Source of the DNA: Aldehydirespirator sp965204415
Lineage (GTDB): Bacteria > Actinomycetota > Acidimicrobiia > Acidimicrobiales > Aldehydirespiratoraceae
Length of the DNA: 64,000 nt
Assembly (NCBI GenBank): GCA_965204415.1
Contig: CBDBEL010000004.1
Coordinates: 1,240,001 to 1,304,000, forward strand
Direction: 5' to 3'
The notes beneath the pieces were generated by a model that saw only the letters and a list, made by a program, of their open reading frames with translations, was not told where the DNA came from and searched no databases. Made by a program: the position numbers and the translations under genes. Below are positions 1 to 8,731 of the stretch, in pieces; the stretch's first letter is position 1, and each line of letters begins with the position of its first letter.

Positions 1-99
1 AGAGCGGGAAACACCCCCTCGCGACGCGAGAGCGTCTCACCTAGTGGCGACAAGCCGGAGAGCACCACGAGGGTGCAGGACCGCTACCGTGATGCTCCC

Positions 100-174
100 G
101 CGGGCGTAGTTCAACGGCTAGAACCTCAGCCTTCCAAGCTGATGATGCCGGTTCGATTCCGGTCGCCCGCTCCA
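100..174 (+). tRNA. tRNA-Gly(TCC)
   Basis: A full cloverleaf is visible: acceptor GCGGGCG pairs with CGCCCGC, the D-arm GTTC-AACGGCTA-GAAC follows, and the anticodon loop CTTCCAA reads TCC (glycine). The T-arm is CCGG-TTCGATT-CCGG. Discriminator T at 171 is followed by a genomically encoded CCA at 172-174. It lies just upstream of the alkylsulfatase-like gene on the same strand. Bases 1-99 hold nothing else I can identify. Confidence 0.95.
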
Positions 175-202
175 AGGCCCGGCATCAGGAAGGGCGCGCC
201 AC

Positions 203-1486
203 ATGACGGAGTCCCTGCTCGAACGCTCGGCCCGCTACATCGACGGAGCCGTCTACGAGGGGCCTCGCACCATCAATCCCGTCGACGGCACGTTCCACGA
301 GGTGGCCGAGGGCGTGGGGCTGGTGTGCGGGTTCTCGCACATCTGGACACTCGACGGCGGCGAGAGCCTGGCGGTGCTCGACACCTCCCTGCCCGGTTTC
401 GCCTCGGTGGCGCTGGAGCATCTGCGCCGCTGGCGGGGGGTGCCCGTCGACACCGTCGTCTACACCCACGGACATGTGGACCATGTGAGCGGAGCGCAGG
501 CCTTCCTTGACGACGCTGCCGAGCGGGGGCACCCCTCGCCGACGGTGGTGGCCCACGACGCGGTCGGTCGACGCTTCGACCGGTACGACCTGACCCGCGA
601 GTACAACGAGATCATCAACGCCCGCCAGTTCAGCTCGAACTTCAGGTTCGGGTCCTTCCACGGCGACTGGGTGAAGCCTCAGCTCACCTATCGCGACGGC
701 CTCGACCTGGAGGTGGGCGAGGCAAGTCTGCGCCTGATTCACGAGAAGGGCGAGACCGACGATCACACGATCGTGTGGGTGCCGCGGATCCGGGCGCTGT
801 TCAGCGGCGACCTGGTCATCTGGGCGTTCCCGAATGCGGGCAATCCCCAGAAGGCCCAGCGTTATCCCGTGGAATGGGCTGCCGCGCTGCGCCGGATGAT
901 CGATCTGCAGCCGCAGTTCCTGTTCCCGGCCCATGGCCTGCCCATCGCGGGCGCCGAGCGCATAGCCGGCGTGCTCGACGACGCGGCCAGCGCGCTCGAG
1001 GGACTGGTGCGTGACACGCTCGAGATGATGAACGCCGGCGCCAGGCTCGACGAGATCGTTCACACCGTGCGCGTCCCGCAACATCTGCTGGACAAGCCGT
1101 ACCTGCGGCCCTCCTACGACGAGCCCGAGTTCGTGGTGCGCAACATCTGGCGCCTCTACGGCGGATGGCACGACGGCAATCCCGCTCGCCTCAAGCCCCC
1201 GGCCGACCGCGCGGTGGCTGGGGAGGTGGCCGCTATGGCTGGTGGAGCGGACCGGCTGGCCCGCCGAGCCCTGGAGCTTTGCGAGGCCGGCGAACTGCGC
1301 CTGGCCTGCCAGCTTGCGGAATGGGCCGTTCAGGCAGCTCCCACCGACGCCGAGGCCCACGCCGCGCGGGCCGAGGTGTACCGGACCCGCCGCGACCGTG
1401 AACGCTCCCTCATGGCCCGTGGCCTCTACCTGGACGCGTCCCGCACCTCGGAGGCCGCGTCAGACCCCGATCAACGGCCAGACTGA
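203..1486 (+). CDS. alkylsulfatase-like metallo-beta-lactamase-fold hydrolase
   Basis: A 427-residue MBL-fold enzyme. The zinc motif THGHVDH (HxHxDH) is near residue 90, and further MBL metal-site segments follow (GETDDHT, FSGDL, FPAHG). The stretch RLYGGWHDGNPARLKP near residue 315 is characteristic of the dimerisation region of SdsA/BDS1-type alkylsulfatases, so hydrolysis of an alkyl sulfate ester is the best guess. The substrate cannot be read from sequence, and the protein is shorter than classical SdsA1 (about 630 residues) with no obvious signal peptide, so it may be cytosolic. The ATG is preceded by AGGAAGGG. The methyltransferase gene starts 5 nt after the stop, so the two are probably co-transcribed. 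Confidence 0.75.
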   Translation: MTESLLERSARYIDGAVYEGPRTINPVDGTFHEVAEGVGLVCGFSHIWTLDGGESLAVLDTSLPGFASVALEHLRRWRGVPVDTVVYTHGHVDHVSGAQAFLDDAAERGHPSPTVVAHDAVGRRFDRYDLTREYNEIINARQFSSNFRFGSFHGDWVKPQLTYRDGLDLEVGEASLRLIHEKGETDDHTIVWVPRIRALFSGDLVIWAFPNAGNPQKAQRYPVEWAAALRRMIDLQPQFLFPAHGLPIAGAERIAGVLDDAASALEGLVRDTLEMMNAGARLDEIVHTVRVPQHLLDKPYLRPSYDEPEFVVRNIWRLYGGWHDGNPARLKPPADRAVAGEVAAMAGGADRLARRALELCEAGELRLACQLAEWAVQAAPTDAEAHAARAEVYRTRRDRERSLMARGLYLDASRTSEAASDPDQRPD

Positions 1487-1491
1487 GCGCC

Positions 1492-2559
1492 ATGCGGACC
1501 GAACTCGACCCTGACCTGCTGCCCCTGACCCTTCTGGAGCTGTTCCGGATCAAGCAGGGCGAGATGGTCTCGGCCATGATGCACCTGGGCACCCGCTTGG
1601 GCCTGTGGGAGGCGCTCCGGGAGTCGGAGCCCTGCACGAGCGTCGAGCTGGCCGAGGCGACCGGCCTCAAGGAGAGATGGGTGCGGGAGTGGCTGCATGG
1701 CATGGCCGCGACGGAGCTTGTGCAGCACGACGATGGCCGCTTCGCGCTGACGCCCGAGGCTCGGGTCGCGTTGACCGACCGCGACCATTGGTCCTACATG
1801 CCCGGAGTGTTCGGCCCCCCGATGACCCACACCGAGATCGAGCGCACCGCCCAGGCGTTCCGGACCGGGCTGGGCATGACCTGGGCCGAACACGGCGACC
1901 ACGCCTGCCACATGCAGTGCTCGATGTCGGCGGCCCGCCAGGAGAGCTTCCTGGTGCCGGTGGTCCTGGCCGCCTTCGAGGGAGCCGCCGACCGGCTGCG
2001 CGGCGGCGGCCGCATCGTGGACGTGGGCTGCGGCGCCGGCGTGGCGGCCCGGCAGCTGGCGTCGAGCTTCCCGGAGGCCACCGTGGTCGGCATCGACCCG
2101 TCCGAGCAGGCCATCGCCACAGCCCGAGCCAACTCCCGGGGGCAGGGCCTCGACAACCTCGCCTACGAGCAGGGCACTTTCGACGATCTCGACGGCCTCG
2201 GACCGGTGGACCTGCTTGTGACCCTCGACGTGCTGCACGACCTGCCCCGGCCGCAGGATGCGATAGCCGCCGCCCTCCGCAACCTGACCGGCGACGGCTG
2301 GTGGCTCGTCGCCGACATCAAGGGGCGAGGCGACCTGGAGTCCAACCGGAAGATCCCCGTACTGCCCTACATGTACGCGATGTCGGTCTTCTACTGCATG
2401 TCCTCATCGCTGTCGGAGCCCGGCGGCGCCGGCCTCGGGACTCTGGGAATGCACCCGGCCAGGCTGGAGGAGATGGCTAGGGGCGCGGGCTTCACCCGCT
2501 TCACCCGCCACGAGGTCGAACTGGACCCGACGAACTGGTACTACGAGATCCGGCCCTGA
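1492..2559 (+). CDS. class I SAM-dependent methyltransferase with N-terminal winged-helix domain
   Basis: This 355-residue protein has an N-terminal dimerisation/winged-helix-like part (residues about 10-90, with TSVELAEATGLKERWVREWL) and a Rossmann methyltransferase core. Motif I is VDVGCGAGVAARQLA near residue 180, with the acidic residue after beta-2 in VVGIDPSE. The architecture resembles O- or C-methyltransferases related to the Rv2258c-type family. The acceptor is unknown. The gene sits 5 nt after the alkylsulfatase-like gene and ends facing the small HTH gene, with 27 nt between the two stops. Confidence 0.75.
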   Translation: MRTELDPDLLPLTLLELFRIKQGEMVSAMMHLGTRLGLWEALRESEPCTSVELAEATGLKERWVREWLHGMAATELVQHDDGRFALTPEARVALTDRDHWSYMPGVFGPPMTHTEIERTAQAFRTGLGMTWAEHGDHACHMQCSMSAARQESFLVPVVLAAFEGAADRLRGGGRIVDVGCGAGVAARQLASSFPEATVVGIDPSEQAIATARANSRGQGLDNLAYEQGTFDDLDGLGPVDLLVTLDVLHDLPRPQDAIAAALRNLTGDGWWLVADIKGRGDLESNRKIPVLPYMYAMSVFYCMSSSLSEPGGAGLGTLGMHPARLEEMARGAGFTRFTRHEVELDPTNWYYEIRP

Positions 2560-2586
2560 CCCCGCCGGGTCGCGGGCCTGGTCTCC

Positions 2587-2856
2587 CTAGTCGTCCTCCG
2601 GCTCCGGATCCGGGTCGCGGGGCGCTACCTCGGGGTACAGGTGAGAGATCGTCCCGGGCTCGATCCGGCACGACTCGATGTAGGCGTCGACGTCCTCGCC
2701 CTTGACGCGAATGACCCTGCCCATCCGGTAGGCCGCGATGTAACCCTCGTCGATGAATCGATAGAGGGTCCGCGTGGTGATACCAAGGCGCTTGGCCGCC
2801 GCGGTCGTTCCAAGCCACTCGATCTGGGCCTGCTCAGGGGGTGTTTCATCAACCAT
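2587..2856 (-). CDS. small helix-turn-helix (excisionase/BldC-like) DNA-binding protein
   Basis: An 89-residue protein made essentially of one MerR-type/excisionase HTH (residues about 14-65): TTAAAKRLGITTRTLYRFID, then a wing (AYRMGRVIRVKGEDVDAYI), then an acidic Pro-rich tail (PDPEPEDD). It has no effector or recombinase domain, as in BldC and other short MerR-like actinobacterial regulators. There is no integrase next to it, which argues for a chromosomal regulator rather than a phage excisionase. The promoter region carries three TTAG-headed repeats at a 9-bp period (separate entry), a spacing like that reported for BldC operators, so autoregulation is plausible. Confidence 0.75.
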   Translation of the reverse strand: MVDETPPEQAQIEWLGTTAAAKRLGITTRTLYRFIDEGYIAAYRMGRVIRVKGEDVDAYIESCRIEPGTISHLYPEVAPRDPDPEPEDD

Positions 2857-2880
2857 GGCTTGAACTGCCTTTCGATTACT

Positions 2881-2907
2881 TTAGTGATGTTAGATGTCTT
2901 AGTGGCT
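2881..2907. promoter_or_regulatory. three 9-bp direct repeats upstream of the HTH gene
   Basis: Three consecutive 9-mers begin with TTAG at 2881 (TTAGTGATG), 2890 (TTAGATGTC) and 2899 (TTAGTGGCT), 25-51 nt upstream of the HTH gene start at 2856. The AT-rich patch stands out from its GC-rich surroundings. On the minus strand it reads as CACTAA repeats. It is a candidate operator for cooperative head-to-tail binding by a BldC-like protein. Confidence 0.4.
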
Positions 2908-3016
2908 CACCGCACGAACAGCGCGCCCTACGAAGAGACCTAGGAGACTCTATGGCATTGACCGAGGCGCGTGGTGGATACACGCTCGAATAGCCCCGAT
3001 TACCGCCGGCAGCGAC

Positions 3017-3022
3017 TAGCCT
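3017..3022 (+). promoter_or_regulatory. -10 box of ispH (leaderless)
   Basis: TAGCCT lies 7 nt before the ATG at 3030 and no Shine-Dalgarno sequence is present. This fits a transcript starting at or next to the start codon. Confidence 0.4.
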
Positions 3023-3029
3023 CCGGGCG

Positions 3030-4064
3030 ATGATCGACCGTGTCCTGCTAGCTGCGCCCCGAGGATTCTGCGCGGGGGTGGACATGGCCATCAAGGCGCT
3101 GACCTGGATGATCCAGGCCTTCGACCCGCCCGTGTACTGCTATCACGAGATAATCCACAACCGGCAGGTGGTGAAGCGCTTCGAGCAAGCCGGAGTCGTG
3201 TTCGTCGACGACATCTCCGAGGTGCCCAGCGGCCGGCCCATCATGCTCTCGGCGCACGGTTCAGCCCCGGAGGTCGTCCAGGCGGCCCGCGACCGGGGCG
3301 GCTACGTCGTGGACGCGGTATGCCCGCTGGTCACCAAGGTCCACCACGAGGTCAAGACCAGAGCGGGCAAGGGCTACCAGATCGTGTACGTCGGCCATGA
3401 GGGACACGAGGAGGCCGTGGGGACCATGGCGGTCGCCCCCGACGCCATCCACCGGGTGGACAACGCCAGGGGGGTCGCGGCTCTGCCCGAGTTCAAAGAA
3501 CCGGTCGCCGTGCTGGCTCAGACCACGCTCTCTCACCGCGAGTGGGAGGGCGTGCTCGACTACACCAAGCGCCGCTTCCCGGACCTCTGGCAACCCAGCA
3601 TCAGCGACCTGTGCTTCGCCACCACCAACCGCCAGACCGCGATGATGGAGATCGCACCGGAATGCGACGCCGTGCTCGTGATCGGCTCGGCCAACTCCTC
3701 CAACACACAGTCCCTGGTGGAACTGGCCGCGGAGGCCGGCTGCCGGCGGGTGCTGCGGATCAATGATGCCAACGACGTGCCCGACGACCTGTCGGGCACC
3801 ATCGGCGTGACCGCGGGCGCCTCCGCTCCCGAGCATCTCGTGTGGGAGGTGATCGATCGGCTGGCACCGGTCCACGGCACCCAAGAGGTGACGGTCATCG
3901 ACGAGGACGAGTACTTCCCTCCGCCCCGGAACCTGCGCGACCTGCTGGCCGCGGTGGAGGCCGCCGCCGCGGTCACCCTGGGCGCCGGTCCCGCTGGACG
4001 GGAGCCGCTGAACGACCGCTCCATAGACGCCAGCGACCTGCTCGACCGCCTGAGCCCGCGCTAG
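3030..4064 (+). CDS. ispH: 4-hydroxy-3-methylbut-2-enyl diphosphate reductase
   Basis: IspH is the last enzyme of the MEP pathway. It converts HMBPP to IPP and DMAPP with a [4Fe-4S] cluster. The three cluster cysteines are visible in APRGFCAGVDMAIKA (near the N-terminus), VVDAVCPLVTKVHHEV (near 97) and SDLCFATTNRQTA (near 195). The family segments VGHEGHEEAVGTM and GSANSSNTQSLVELA are also present. The length of 344 residues is normal with a modest C-terminal tail. The stop overlaps that of plsC on the other strand in a palindromic CTAG. dxs of the same pathway is in this window at 40.9 kb. Confidence 0.97.
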   Translation: MIDRVLLAAPRGFCAGVDMAIKALTWMIQAFDPPVYCYHEIIHNRQVVKRFEQAGVVFVDDISEVPSGRPIMLSAHGSAPEVVQAARDRGGYVVDAVCPLVTKVHHEVKTRAGKGYQIVYVGHEGHEEAVGTMAVAPDAIHRVDNARGVAALPEFKEPVAVLAQTTLSHREWEGVLDYTKRRFPDLWQPSISDLCFATTNRQTAMMEIAPECDAVLVIGSANSSNTQSLVELAAEAGCRRVLRINDANDVPDDLSGTIGVTAGASAPEHLVWEVIDRLAPVHGTQEVTVIDEDEYFPPPRNLRDLLAAVEAAAAVTLGAGPAGREPLNDRSIDASDLLDRLSPR

Positions 4065-4798
4065 GTCCGGGCCGGCTCCTCGCCGGCCAGCACCCGGGCC
4101 TCCACGTAGAGGTCGCTCAGCTCCCGGTACAGGCGGTCGGTGAGTTCTCGAACGGCTCGCCGTGGCACCCTCCCCTGGACCTTGGCCGGAGGCGGGATCG
4201 GGTCGCCGACCACCACCACCACCCGGCGGGGGCGCGGCACCACCGAGCCCACCGGAAGGGCCCTCACCGTGCCGCCCAACCCGACAGGCACGATCGGCAC
4301 CCCGGCGCGAGCCGCCACGAACGCCGGGCCGTCCAGCATGTCGTCTCGCCGGACCCGGTCACCGGAGCAGCGCGTCCCCTCGGGGAACATCACCAGCGGT
4401 TCGTCGAGGGTGAGGACATCGGTGGCGGCTCTCAGCGCGGTGCGGTCGGCCGTGCCCCGCTGCACCGGGAAGCCGCCCAGCAGCGACAGGAAGGCGCCCA
4501 GGGGCCGGATCTCCCAGAGACTCTCCTTTCCCATGAACCGCAGGCGCCGGCTGGTGGCCATCCCGGCGATCGGAGTGTCGATGAACGACCGGTGCACCGG
4601 CGACAGGATGAACGGTCCGGGCGGGAAGTTCTCCCTGCCCTCGATCCGCAGCCGGAACAGCACCTTGCACAGGGCGAGGACGATGGCCCGCAGCACCCGG
4701 TAGAGGACGCGCCCCAACAGGGGCTGGCCGCTGCGGCGCAGGGCGTCGGCGCCCGAGGCTGCCGCTTCCGGAACCCGGCCGTAGACGCTGCGGCTCAA
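4061..4798 (-). CDS. plsC: 1-acyl-sn-glycerol-3-phosphate acyltransferase (PlsC family)
   Basis: This enzyme acylates lysophosphatidic acid to phosphatidic acid at the membrane. The HX4D motif appears as HRSFIDTP near residue 79 and the acceptor motif as FPEGTR near 147. At 245 residues it is typical of short PlsC proteins. It is the last gene of the scpA-scpB-rluB-tyrA-aroA-cmk-plsC run and overlaps cmk by 4 bp (ATGA), implying translational coupling. In some actinobacteria cmk and an acyltransferase are fused or adjacent, which supports the pairing. Confidence 0.9.
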   Translation of the reverse strand: MSRSVYGRVPEAAASGADALRRSGQPLLGRVLYRVLRAIVLALCKVLFRLRIEGRENFPPGPFILSPVHRSFIDTPIAGMATSRRLRFMGKESLWEIRPLGAFLSLLGGFPVQRGTADRTALRAATDVLTLDEPLVMFPEGTRCSGDRVRRDDMLDGPAFVAARAGVPIVPVGLGGTVRALPVGSVVPRPRRVVVVVGDPIPPPAKVQGRVPRRAVRELTDRLYRELSDLYVEARVLAGEEPART

Positions 4799-5463
4799 AG
4801 CAGCCTCATCACCTGTTCGACGGTTTCGTCGAAGGTCAACTCGGTGGTGTCGATGACCACCGCCCCGGGCGCCCTCACCAGCGGCGAGGCTCGCCGTGTG
4901 GAGTCGATCCGGTCCCGGCGGGCGATGTCCTCAGCCACGGACTCCACGGCGTCGTCATAGGCGCGGCCCCCGGCGGCGGCCCCCGACGGGGGCGTGCCGC
5001 TCTGGCCGACCCTCCGCTGGGCCCTCACTGCGGGATCCGCGACGAGATGGACTTTGACCTCTGCGTCGGGGAACACCACGGTGCCGATGTCGCGGCCTTC
5101 CACCACTCCCCCGCCCCGCAGCCGGACCCACTCGCGCTGGCGGACCACCAGCGCGGCCCGCACCTCGGGGTTGGCGGCCACCAGGCTCACAGCCCGGTCG
5201 ACTGCCGGCCCTCTGATCTCGACAGTGGCGTCGACCCCGTCGACCAGGACCTGCCCAGCGTCGACGCTGACGTCGATCGTCCGGGCCACCCCGGCCGCGA
5301 AGTCGTCGTCGGAGGGGTCGCCGCCGGCCCGCAGCACCGCGAAGGCGACGGCGCGGTACATGGCTCCGGTGTCCAGGCATTCGAGACCGAGCCGATCGGC
5401 CACAGCCTGCGCCAGGGTGGACTTGCCGGAGCCGGCGGGGCCGTCGATGGCGATGACCCTCAC
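4795..5463 (-). CDS. cmk: cytidylate kinase
   Basis: CMP/dCMP kinase of pyrimidine salvage, 222 residues. The Walker A segment is IDGPAGSGKST at residues 5-15, and CLDTGAMYRAVA follows, the usual CMP-binding region. The segment VEGRDIGTVVFPDAEVKVHL and the arginine-rich lid (IARRDRIDSTR) are present. The gene overlaps plsC downstream and aroA upstream by 4 bp each, so it is tightly coupled within the operon. Confidence 0.96.
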   Translation of the reverse strand: MRVIAIDGPAGSGKSTLAQAVADRLGLECLDTGAMYRAVAFAVLRAGGDPSDDDFAAGVARTIDVSVDAGQVLVDGVDATVEIRGPAVDRAVSLVAANPEVRAALVVRQREWVRLRGGGVVEGRDIGTVVFPDAEVKVHLVADPAVRAQRRVGQSGTPPSGAAAGGRAYDDAVESVAEDIARRDRIDSTRRASPLVRAPGAVVIDTTELTFDETVEQVMRLL

Positions 5464-6770
5464 GCCGGCCCATTCTCCTTGCCGGGCCGCAACCCGTCCA
5501 ATGCCTCGAAGAAGCCGGGGAATGTCTTGGCCACACAGCCTGGGTTCTCGATCTGGATTCCCGGCACCCGCAGGCCGAGCACCGAGAACGCCATGGCGAT
5601 GCGATGGTCGTCGTAGGTCCGGATCCGGCCGCCGGTCACGGTGGTGCCCGGCACGACCTCAAAGCCGTCTTCGAGCTCCCGGGCCTCGACTCCGGAACGG
5701 GCCAGTTCGGCGACCACGGCCGCGATCCGGTCGCTCTCCTTGCCCCGAACGAACCCGATGCCGCGCACTCTGGTCGGTGTGTCCGCCAGGGCGGCCACCG
5801 CGGCCAGCGTGGGAGCGGTGTCGGACATATCGGCCAGGTCGACGTCCACGCCCCGCAGCGGCCCGCCGGTGACCGTCGTGGAGGACCCGTCCTGGTCGAC
5901 CGCCGCGCCCATGGTCTCCAGGACTGCCGCGAAGCGGGCATCGCCCTGGATGGAGTCTGCGCCCAGGCCCTCGATGCGCACCGTGCCCCCTGTTGCCGCG
6001 GCCGCGGCCATGAAGTACGAGGCCGAGGAGGCGTCGGGCTCCACCGCGAAGCGCTCGACGGACCGGTAGCCGCCCCCGAGCACCCGCACGAACGCGGGCT
6101 CGACGCTGACGGACGCGCCGAAGGCCTCCATGACTGCAGCCGTCATCTCCACGTACGACCGGCTCACAACTGGTCCGAGGATGGGCAGCCGCATCCCTCG
6201 GGGCACCGCCGGGGCGGCCAGCATGAGGCCGGACAGGAACTGGCTGGAGCGGTCGGCGGCAACGGGAGCCACGTGTTTGCGGATCGGCCCCCGGATCCGC
6301 ATCGGGAGGCCGTCGCCGCCGCTGGGGAACTCCACGCTCACTCCCAGCCGGCGCAGCGCGTCGGCCAGGTCGCCGAAGGGCCGGGCCCTCAACTGGGGAT
6401 GGCCGTCGATGGTCGCGCCGTGTTCGGACAGGGCAGCCACCGGGGCCACGAAGCGGCCGGTTGTGCCCGACATGCGGGCGTCAATGACGATGCCATGGTC
6501 GGCGCCGACCGCGCCCTCGATGCCCCGGACCCGCATGATGGCCGCGCCGGGATCGCAGTCGACGTCGGCGCCGAGGGCCCGCACCGCGGCGACCATGGCT
6601 TCGGTGTCGTCGGCGTGGAGCGCCCCGGTCAGGGTGGTCTCCCCCGGGGCCAGCGCCGCGCACACCAGCGCACGGTTGGTGATGCTCTTGGAGCCCGGAA
6701 GCCTCACCGTCGCGTCTGGCGGAGCCTCCAGCGGAGCGATGGCCAGGGTCGGGGGCCAGCGGTCCATCAC
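5460..6770 (-). CDS. aroA: 3-phosphoshikimate 1-carboxyvinyltransferase (EPSP synthase)
   Basis: Sixth step of the shikimate pathway: shikimate-3-phosphate plus PEP gives EPSP. At 436 residues it has the two-domain family pattern. The PEP/S3P-binding N-terminal segment is LPGSKSITNRALV (residues 24-36), then DRSSQFLSGL near 172, KESDRIA near 345 and DDHRIAM near 386. The segment SGTTGRFVAP is also in place. It overlaps tyrA and cmk by 4 bp on either side, tying aromatic amino acid synthesis to this operon. Confidence 0.96.
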   Translation of the reverse strand: MMDRWPPTLAIAPLEAPPDATVRLPGSKSITNRALVCAALAPGETTLTGALHADDTEAMVAAVRALGADVDCDPGAAIMRVRGIEGAVGADHGIVIDARMSGTTGRFVAPVAALSEHGATIDGHPQLRARPFGDLADALRRLGVSVEFPSGGDGLPMRIRGPIRKHVAPVAADRSSQFLSGLMLAAPAVPRGMRLPILGPVVSRSYVEMTAAVMEAFGASVSVEPAFVRVLGGGYRSVERFAVEPDASSASYFMAAAAATGGTVRIEGLGADSIQGDARFAAVLETMGAAVDQDGSSTTVTGGPLRGVDVDLADMSDTAPTLAAVAALADTPTRVRGIGFVRGKESDRIAAVVAELARSGVEARELEDGFEVVPGTTVTGGRIRTYDDHRIAMAFSVLGLRVPGIQIENPGCVAKTFPGFFEALDGLRPGKENGPA

Positions 6771-7831
6771 TCGAGCGGGTTCAGCGACGGGCGGTACCCG
6801 GCCTCGACCAGGCCCTGGGCGAACTGTTCCGCCCCGGTGCTCTCCACCACGGCCAGGACCACGCCGCGGGGCCCCTCCGCGGAGTGGGCGATCTCGAGGT
6901 CGTAGATGTTCACGTCCAGGTCGGCCGCGAGGGTCGTGATGCGGGCCAGCTCGCCCTTCTGGTCGCGTATCGCGATCCGGACCTCGGTCAGCCGCGAGAG
7001 GTCGGGAGCGCCCACGGCCAGGCTCCGGCGGCTGTCCCGGGCGGCCTCGAGGCGGGCCAGCAACTCGGCGCGATCACCCCCGGACACGATCAGGCGCATC
7101 TCGACGAGCTCGTCGAGCAACTCGTCGAGCACGTCGGTGATCGCCGTCCTGTTCTCGGCACAGATCTCGGGCCAGATGGCGGGATGCCCCGCGGCCACCC
7201 TGGTCATGTCCCGGAAGCCGCCGGCCGCGAGCCGCAGCAGGGCCCGGTGCTCGGTCGAGCGTCCCTCGGCGATGCGCATCAGCACGGCCGCGGTGAGGTG
7301 CGGGACGTGCGAGACGACGGCCACCAGCGCGTCATGGCGCTCCGGCGCCAGCGCGATCACCTGGGCACCGAGCTGCGAAACCACCTCGCGCACCTCGGCG
7401 AGGGCCGCGTCGTCGGTGGTTCCGGTGGGGGTGAGAACCCAGACCGCGTCGCGGAACAGCTCCGGATCGGCTCCGGTGAGGCCGTCCTGCTCGCTACCGG
7501 CCATGGGGTGGCCGCCGATGAACCTCGGATCGCTGACTGCGGCGACGACGGGCGCCTTCACGCTGCCGACATCGGTCACGATGGCGGCGCCGGCGTCGAG
7601 CAACTGCTGAACGACCGCGGCCAGCGATGAAGGCGGCGTGGCGGCCACGGCCAGGTCGCACGGCCCGGCCCCGCCAATGACGTCGACCGCACCGGCGGCC
7701 ACCGCGGCCTCGGCTCGCTCGGCGTCGGGCTCGATGCCGGTCACATGCCACCCCGCCTTGCGCAGGGCCATGCCCACCGACCCTCCGATCAGGCCCGTGC
7801 CGGCGATGATGGCTGTTCGAGATGGGGCCAT
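6767..7831 (-). CDS. tyrA: prephenate dehydrogenase with C-terminal ACT domain
   Basis: Oxidises prephenate to 4-hydroxyphenylpyruvate for tyrosine synthesis using NAD(P). The chosen start gives MAPSRTAIIAGTGLIGGSVG, which places the Rossmann GxGxxG at the N-terminus as expected. The open frame continues 62 codons upstream, but that stretch overlaps rluB and is not family-like. HPMAGSE (substrate-binding His) is near residue 110. The C-terminal 75 residues (RIAIRDQKGELARITTLA) form an ACT domain, probably for feedback control. A TAGCAT box lies 8 nt before the start, so an internal promoter is possible within the operon. The length is 354 residues. Confidence 0.93.
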   Translation of the reverse strand: MAPSRTAIIAGTGLIGGSVGMALRKAGWHVTGIEPDAERAEAAVAAGAVDVIGGAGPCDLAVAATPPSSLAAVVQQLLDAGAAIVTDVGSVKAPVVAAVSDPRFIGGHPMAGSEQDGLTGADPELFRDAVWVLTPTGTTDDAALAEVREVVSQLGAQVIALAPERHDALVAVVSHVPHLTAAVLMRIAEGRSTEHRALLRLAAGGFRDMTRVAAGHPAIWPEICAENRTAITDVLDELLDELVEMRLIVSGGDRAELLARLEAARDSRRSLAVGAPDLSRLTEVRIAIRDQKGELARITTLAADLDVNIYDLEIAHSAEGPRGVVLAVVESTGAEQFAQGLVEAGYRPSLNPLE

Positions 7832-7839
7832 GGACGGCG

Positions 7840-7845
7840 ATGCTA
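7840..7845 (-). promoter_or_regulatory. possible -10 box of tyrA
   Basis: TAGCAT on the minus strand ends 8 nt before the tyrA ATG (7831), overlapping the rluB stop codon. It would give a leaderless internal transcript of tyrA-aroA-cmk-plsC. Confidence 0.3.
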
Positions 7846-8625
7846 CCGGTGCGACCGCCCAGCCTCGGCCGACGATGCGACTACCGCGGCCTTCTCGAGC
7901 GACCTCGCCTCCGCGAGGGTCAGTGAACGCCAGTGGCCCGGCTGGAGGCGCCGGTCGGCCAGCGGCCCGATCCGGGTCCGGACGAGGCGGCGGACGGGAT
8001 GCCCCACCTCCTCGCACATCCGGCGCACCAGCCGGTTGCGGCCCTCGCGGACGGTGATGCGCAGCACGTCCGGCTCGACCAGGGCCACCTTCGCCGGCGC
8101 GGTGGGCCCATCGTCGAGTTCCACGCCCTGGCGAAGGGCGCGCACCGCGGCCGGTCGCGGCGCACCGGACACGTGGGCCAGGTATTCCTTCTCGATGCCG
8201 AACGACGGATGGGTGAGGCGGTGGGCCAGGTCGCCGTCGTTGGTGAGGAGCAGCAAGCCCTCAGTCGACAGGTCGAGACGCCCGACCGGGAAGACGCGCG
8301 GCTCGGCGGGAACAAGGCCCGTGACGGTGGGCCGGCCCTGCGGGTCGTGCGCGGTCGTGACCACGCCGCGGGGCTTGTTGAGCAGGTAGTGGACCAGGTC
8401 GGGCCGCACACCGACGACGATCCCGTCCACCTCCACCACACACCGGGCCGGATCGACGCGGTCCCCGAGCCGGGCGACGGAACCGTCCACCCGCACCCGG
8501 CCGTCGGAGATGAGCACCTCGCAGGCCCGGCGGCTGCCGATCCCGCACCGGGCCAGGACCTTCTGCAGCCGCTCACCCTCGCCGGCGCTCACCGGCCGGA
8601 CCCAATCCTCGCTCCCAGACGTCAC
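7843..8625 (-). CDS. rluB: ribosomal large subunit pseudouridine synthase B-like
   Basis: RsuA/RluB-family pseudouridine synthase that modifies rRNA. An N-terminal S4 RNA-binding domain (GERLQKVLARCGIGSRRACE) is followed by the catalytic domain, whose motif GRLDLSTEGLLLLTNDGDLA contains the catalytic Asp. I take GTG 8625 as the start: it overlaps by 4 bp (GTGA) the stop that scpB would have if its frameshift were repaired. GTG 8592 is the alternative. Either gives about 250-260 residues, normal for the family. Which 23S uridine is modified cannot be told from sequence. Confidence 0.88.
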   Translation of the reverse strand: MTSGSEDWVRPVSAGEGERLQKVLARCGIGSRRACEVLISDGRVRVDGSVARLGDRVDPARCVVEVDGIVVGVRPDLVHYLLNKPRGVVTTAHDPQGRPTVTGLVPAEPRVFPVGRLDLSTEGLLLLTNDGDLAHRLTHPSFGIEKEYLAHVSGAPRPAAVRALRQGVELDDGPTAPAKVALVEPDVLRITVREGRNRLVRRMCEEVGHPVRRLVRTRIGPLADRRLQPGHWRSLTLAEARSLEKAAVVASSAEAGRSHR

Positions 8626-8731
8626 TGGTCGCGGTCTGCGGGCCCGCCCGGATCCGGTCCGCTGGGCTCGGGCACCAGCCGCAGGCGGTTCTCCATGGCC
8701 TCCACTTCTTCGGGGTCCGGCACGAACTCGC

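Noticed and set aside
2587..2856. Excisionase of a prophage or integrative element
   Set aside because: There are no phage or integrase genes around it; a chromosomal regulator is simpler.
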